This document shows positions 60,552-64,000 of a stretch of DNA of 64,000 nucleotides, one piece after another. The notes beneath the pieces were generated by a model. It saw only the letters and a list, made by a program, of their open reading frames with translations, did not search any database and was not told the DNA's origin. Location: the NCBI GenBank assembly GCA_018433865.1, contig JAHDQJ010000007.1, forward strand, positions 106,992-170,991. The letters run 5' to 3'. Within the stretch, counting starts at the first letter, position 1. Every line of letters starts with the position of its first letter. The translations under genes and the position numbers were made by a program. Source of the stretch: Spirochaetales bacterium (GTDB taxonomy: Bacteria; Spirochaetota; Spirochaetia; Sphaerochaetales; Sphaerochaetaceae).

Positions 60552-61589
60552 ATGTCAGATCACGTGACCATCTATGATATCGCAAAAGCGGTCGGGACTT
60601 CTACCGCGACCATATCAAAGGCTCTGAACGGCAGACACGATGTGAGCGAGACGCTACGCAATCGTGTGATCGAGGTAGCTGCACGCATGGGATATCGACC
60701 GAATGTCCACGCACGGGGATTGAAGATGAAACAGTCCTGGTTGGTCGGTATCGTCTATGGCGAGGGAGAGGAGAATGCTCTCGAACACCCGTTATTCCTC
60801 CCCATCATGAACGCATTCAAGACTTCGATGGAGGAGTCCGGGTATGAACTGCTGTTCCTGTCACAGCACTCACGGTTCGTAGGGGACAATCTGCTCTCCC
60901 ACGCATCGAGTCGCCAGGTCGATGGATTGTTGCTCATGAACATCGCCAAGCAGGCGTTGGATCCGTTCCTCGCTGCCTCGAAGAGTATCCCGATGGTCTC
61001 GTGTGATGCGATCGTACCCTCACTGACATCAGTCCTCACCGATAACGCAGATGCATCGGCCAAGGCTGTCCGATATCTTTACGATGCCGGTCACAGGAAG
61101 ATCGCACACATCGGAGGACCATCGAATCCGCTCGCCGTATCCGGAGATGAGCGTGCAGCCGGGTATCACAAAGCGATGCAGGATCTCAATCTGCGCAACG
61201 ATGCATGGGAAATCAGGGCCGAAGGGTGGACTCCCGAGGATGGTCGCAAAGCTTTCCTGGAGCTGATCACCCGTTGCCCAGATATCACCGCGGTCTATTG
61301 TGCAGCCGATTTCTATGTCATGGGATTGTTGCAGGTCTGTCGTGAGCGTCATATCAGTATTCCCGAAGATCTGTCGGTCATCGGCTTTGACGACGTGCAA
61401 TGGACAGGTTTTGTCTCTCCTGGTTTCTCTACATTTCGTCAGGACAAGCAAAGGCTCGGATCGGTTGCTGCACAGAAATTGTTGGAGGCGATCCATGGGG
61501 AATCGGAAGAATCCGTCATCAGGATCCCTGCTGAACTCATCGTCCGGGGATCTTGCAAGACTATGCATGCGACAGAGGTACAGGTATGA
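60552..61589 (+). CDS. LacI-family transcriptional regulator
   Basis: 345 residues from the ATG at 60552 after AGGGG; a much longer in-frame start is rejected because it crosses the promoter and operator. VTIYDIAKAVGTSTATISKALNG (residues 5-27) is the helix-turn-helix, followed by the hinge RPNVHARGLK and a periplasmic-binding-type sugar domain (DGLLLMNIAK, LTDNADASAKAVRYL, VIGFDDVQWTGFVSPG). It overlaps the beta-glucosidase gene by ATGA and probably represses both through the upstream palindrome. Confidence 0.93.
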   Translation: MSDHVTIYDIAKAVGTSTATISKALNGRHDVSETLRNRVIEVAARMGYRPNVHARGLKMKQSWLVGIVYGEGEENALEHPLFLPIMNAFKTSMEESGYELLFLSQHSRFVGDNLLSHASSRQVDGLLLMNIAKQALDPFLAASKSIPMVSCDAIVPSLTSVLTDNADASAKAVRYLYDAGHRKIAHIGGPSNPLAVSGDERAAGYHKAMQDLNLRNDAWEIRAEGWTPEDGRKAFLELITRCPDITAVYCAADFYVMGLLQVCRERHISIPEDLSVIGFDDVQWTGFVSPGFSTFRQDKQRLGSVAAQKLLEAIHGESEESVIRIPAELIVRGSCKTMHATEVQV

Positions 61590-62902
61590 AACTAGAATTC
61601 CCGGAAGATTTCCTGTGGGGCAGTGCCACGGCGAGTTACCAGGTGGAAGGAGCCACGGATGAAGGTGGCAGGAAGCCGAGCATATGGGATGTCTTTTGCA
61701 GTGAGGAGAACCGGGTGGCCAACGGCGATACCGGGGAAATCGCCGCTGATCAGTACCATCGGTATGCAGAAGACATTGTCATCATGCGGGAGCTGGGCCT
61801 GCAAGCATACCGGTTCTCAATCGCATGGCCCAGGATCATCCCCGAGGGAGTGGGTGAGGTCAATGAAGAGGGTGTCACCTACTATAGGAACTTGATGCTG
61901 GCCCTGCGAAAGGCAGGTATCAAGGTTGTCGCCACACTCTACCACTGGGACCTTCCGTACTCATTGGAACTGCGCGGGGGATGGCGATCACGCGATACGG
62001 TCGAAGCGTTCAGGACTTATGCAAGGGTGTGTGTCGAACGGTTCAACGATCTGGTGGATCAATGGATCACCATCAACGAACCATGGTGCATTTCCTATCT
62101 CAGCCACCTCATCGGCGAGCATGCTCCCGGACACCAGAGTCTCGAAGAGACCGTGAAAGTCATACACCATATCAATCTGGCCCACGGTATGGCACTTGCT
62201 GAGTGCCGAACACAGGAAATCAGAAAACCTGTGGGCATCTCGTGGAATCTCTTCGTACCGAGAAATGCTACGAGAAGGTCCGAGGATATGGAGGCTGCAA
62301 GGAAATCGTTGATCAGGGAATCCAGGGTCTTCACCGATCCGGTGCTGCATGGTACCTACCCATCTGAACTTGGCTGGCAATTTCCCATCGAACCTGGTGA
62401 CATGGACATCATTTCACAGCCAATGGATTTTATCGGGGTGAACTACTACCAGGAAACGGTATTGGCGGCGGATATGCAACAGGAATCGGGCTATCGTGTC
62501 GTTCCCACGTGGCAACCTACCACAAGTCAGAATTGGGCAATCAACCAATACGGACTCTACCGTGTACTGGAATGGATCGCAAAGGAAGCTCCCGGCATAC
62601 CCCTGTATATCACGGAGAACGGATGTGCTTCAGATGATGTCATCGATCCAGACGGAAGGGTACATGATCGTGATAGGATCGAGTATCTGATCAAGCATTT
62701 GGAAGTAGCCAAAAAGGCGATTGATGACGGGATACCCTTGAAAGGATATTACCAATGGTCGTTCATAGACAATTTCGAATGGGCGTGGGGATATGAGAAA
62801 CGTTTCGGAATTGTATATTGTGATTATAAGAGTTTACAAAGAATCATAAAGGATAGTGGGTATTTCATGCGTGATATCATATCGGGATTCTGTGAATATT
62901 AA
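61586..62902 (+). CDS. bglA: GH1 family beta-glucosidase (or 6-phospho-beta-glucosidase)
   Basis: 438 residues. FPEDFLWGSATASYQVEGA is the GH1 N-terminal signature. The acid/base Glu is in INEPW (E165) and the nucleophile in ITENG (E344). WSFIDNFEWAWGYEKRFG near the C-terminus contains the sugar-binding FEW region; Glu-Trp there is typical of non-phosphorylated substrates. No signal peptide, so it acts in the cytoplasm on imported cellobiose-like sugars. Co-transcribed with the LacI regulator. No PTS or ABC genes adjoin it. Confidence 0.94.
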   Translation: MKLEFPEDFLWGSATASYQVEGATDEGGRKPSIWDVFCSEENRVANGDTGEIAADQYHRYAEDIVIMRELGLQAYRFSIAWPRIIPEGVGEVNEEGVTYYRNLMLALRKAGIKVVATLYHWDLPYSLELRGGWRSRDTVEAFRTYARVCVERFNDLVDQWITINEPWCISYLSHLIGEHAPGHQSLEETVKVIHHINLAHGMALAECRTQEIRKPVGISWNLFVPRNATRRSEDMEAARKSLIRESRVFTDPVLHGTYPSELGWQFPIEPGDMDIISQPMDFIGVNYYQETVLAADMQQESGYRVVPTWQPTTSQNWAINQYGLYRVLEWIAKEAPGIPLYITENGCASDDVIDPDGRVHDRDRIEYLIKHLEVAKKAIDDGIPLKGYYQWSFIDNFEWAWGYEKRFGIVYCDYKSLQRIIKDSGYFMRDIISGFCEY

Positions 62903-62972
62903 ATGAAAATTATATAATACATATAGCATAATACAATAATATTAGTTATATTGCATACAATTATTTACAAGA

Positions 62973-63005
62973 AGAGCCAGTATTCCAAATGGTGATGCTG
63001 GCTCT
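62973..63005 (+). terminator. intrinsic terminator after the beta-glucosidase gene
   Basis: AGAGCCAG-N17-CTGGCTCT followed by ATTTCC, about 70 bp past the stop. Three inner pairs can extend the stem. Confidence 0.65.
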
Positions 63006-63868
63006 ATTTCCTATCATGCCATGTCAATCATTCTGTTCCAACACGGTTTGGTTTGATTACCCTGCCTATCCGAAATATAGCATACGTGTTGCATAGTACT
63101 GTGAGGGTAGCATAAGTTATTTTCACTGGTAATCGGGAAACAATTTTCCACTACATGGCAGTTCCCTTTTTAATTCCCGGTTGCCTCAGTCAAGACACTC
63201 GATCTGATACCGTCTTCCTACCGGCGAATTTTTCCCGCGATAGGAAAGATCTCGGTATGGTGGAGACCCGATTTGCGATGACTTGGGTGCGAGGACATCG
63301 CTTCCTCACGTTCTTCTTGTACGATGTAGAAATCAGCGCTGTAGGAAACCTTGGATTGAAGTGATAACGCGTTATTCGGATCCAGTAGGCCAATTTCCTG
63401 GGGACCTTCATTGGATAAGAATTTCACTGACCATACCAGTACCTGCACACCAATTCTGTTTCACGATGTACTTCCCAAAAAATCTACAATGTGGTCGTGA
63501 CTCAAAGATGCATGGGAACCATGTGCATATGCTGCGTGGGTACTAGTTGTACACGACAATGAAAAGTATCATGGGGAAAATGATCTGTGGTGATCCTAGC
63601 ACATCATAACACACATGTGCCAAGGAATGTTGCATGAAGTCTTCTTCAAGAGGTTTTAAAAAAATCCAAAGACAATTATAAGGATACGGCTATGGTATCA
63701 TCTGAGTAGCGAATGAAACCAATTTGATTATTGTATAGTAATATAATAATCATAAAAATATATTACTATACAATCAAAATATACGAAATATGATAGTAAA
63801 ACTAATATAAAAAAAATGTAAATTACTCAAAATTTATATAAAAACGATATTAAAATAAATAGTCATGA
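63006..63868. other. AT-rich stretch without a supportable gene
   Basis: No open frame here has a ribosome site and recognisable protein motifs; the longest frames are 69-87 codons on both strands. Base composition falls sharply from that of the rest of the window, most of all at 63640-63860 where long A/T runs occur. It may be decayed coding DNA or the flank of an inserted element. No promoter or RNA gene was recognised. Confidence 0.6.
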
Positions 63869-63979
63869 CCACCGGCATAGCCGGTGGCTTGCTGTCAGCC
63901 CTGTAAGGGCCTGATACTGGCAGCAGCTAAAGCTGCGTTTCACAACAGCATCCAGTGCTCGCAACCCCTAAAGGGGTGC
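63869..63979. repeat. cluster of four short hairpins, possible IS200/IS605-type element end
   Basis: CCACCGGC-ATA-GCCGGTGG (63869-63887), GCCCT-GTA-AGGGC (63898-63910), GCAGC-TAAA-GCTGC (63923-63936) and ACCCC-TAAA-GGGGT (63964-63977, with a further GC/GC pair around a bulge). Subterminal hairpins of this kind mark the ends, or the guide RNA region, of IS200/IS605 transposons. The transposase gene, if any, lies beyond the right edge. Confidence 0.5.
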
Positions 63980-64000
63980 TTCCGTCATTCCGCTTCGAAC

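Noticed and set aside
63155..63546. Short open frames of 69-87 codons in the AT-rich end
   Set aside because: They lack ribosome sites and protein motifs and occur on both strands at once, as expected by chance.
1..64000. CRISPR array, rRNA, riboswitch or prophage genes
   Set aside because: No regularly spaced repeats, rRNA sequence, recognisable aptamer or phage structural gene was seen anywhere in the window.

Overview
The window reads as chromosomal DNA from a saccharolytic, probably fermentative bacterium with a double-membrane type envelope. GC is high, roughly 55-60% by eye, except for the last 1.1 kb. Almost every gene has an AGGAGG-type ribosome site. Promoters are sigma70-like with a 17-18 bp spacer and often TATAGT as the -10. 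The mix of genes (xylose and fucose isomerases, a single-chain glycyl-tRNA synthetase, AsnA beside AsnB, a PpiD-like anchored chaperone, an MTA deaminase with MtnA) suggests a Spirochaetota member of the Sphaerochaeta type. This is an inference; no rRNA gene is present to fix it.

Layout. 1-1.8 kb: two tandem paralogous ABC substrate-binding proteins, the first cut by the window edge. 1.9-6.8 kb: an extremely acidic small protein diverging from an operon of pdxA-like, NatAB-type exporter, lipoprotein and cobO. 6.9-11.2 kb: a tight operon of a CpsB-like PHP phosphatase, an AAA_15 ATPase, an RloB-like protein, a membrane-anchored LuxR regulator and an alpha/beta hydrolase. 11.2-15.3 kb: gltX, glyS and tyrS. 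15.3-17.8 kb: an SsuABC-type importer. 17.8-22.7 kb: gdhA, then mtaD-mtnA-AEC permease on the minus strand. 22.8-25.2 kb: divergent fucI and fucU around a LacI-type operator. 25.2-31.4 kb: acyl-CoA synthetase, an Rrf2 regulator, xylBA and its divergent AraC regulator. 31.4-38.6 kb: lrgAB diverging from a DeoR regulator with the pyruvate dehydrogenase genes E2, E3 and a fused E1. 38.6-43.9 kb: PHP hydrolase, a sorbitol-6-P dehydrogenase-like SDR, a SorE-like reductase and an FGGY kinase. 44-48.6 kb: carAB and tRNA-Pro. 48.7-56.6 kb: PpiD-like protein, HD protein, sugar kinase, diguanylate cyclase and typA. 56.6-62.9 kb: ribokinase, asnB-asnA, and a LacI regulator with a GH1 beta-glucosidase. 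62.9-64 kb: AT-rich DNA without a convincing gene, ending in four tandem hairpins that look like the end of a mobile element.

How it fits together. Much of the window is sugar entry into glycolysis: fucose, xylose, beta-glucosides, ribose or fructose, and a probable sorbose/sorbitol route. Pyruvate oxidation is linked to a possible pyruvate carrier (LrgAB). Nitrogen handling is covered by gdhA, carAB, asnA and asnB. The most unusual item is the AAA_15/RloB pair at 7.6-9.4 kb. It has the architecture of a known antiviral pair, but by eye nearly every catalytic acidic residue is replaced while both reading frames stay intact.
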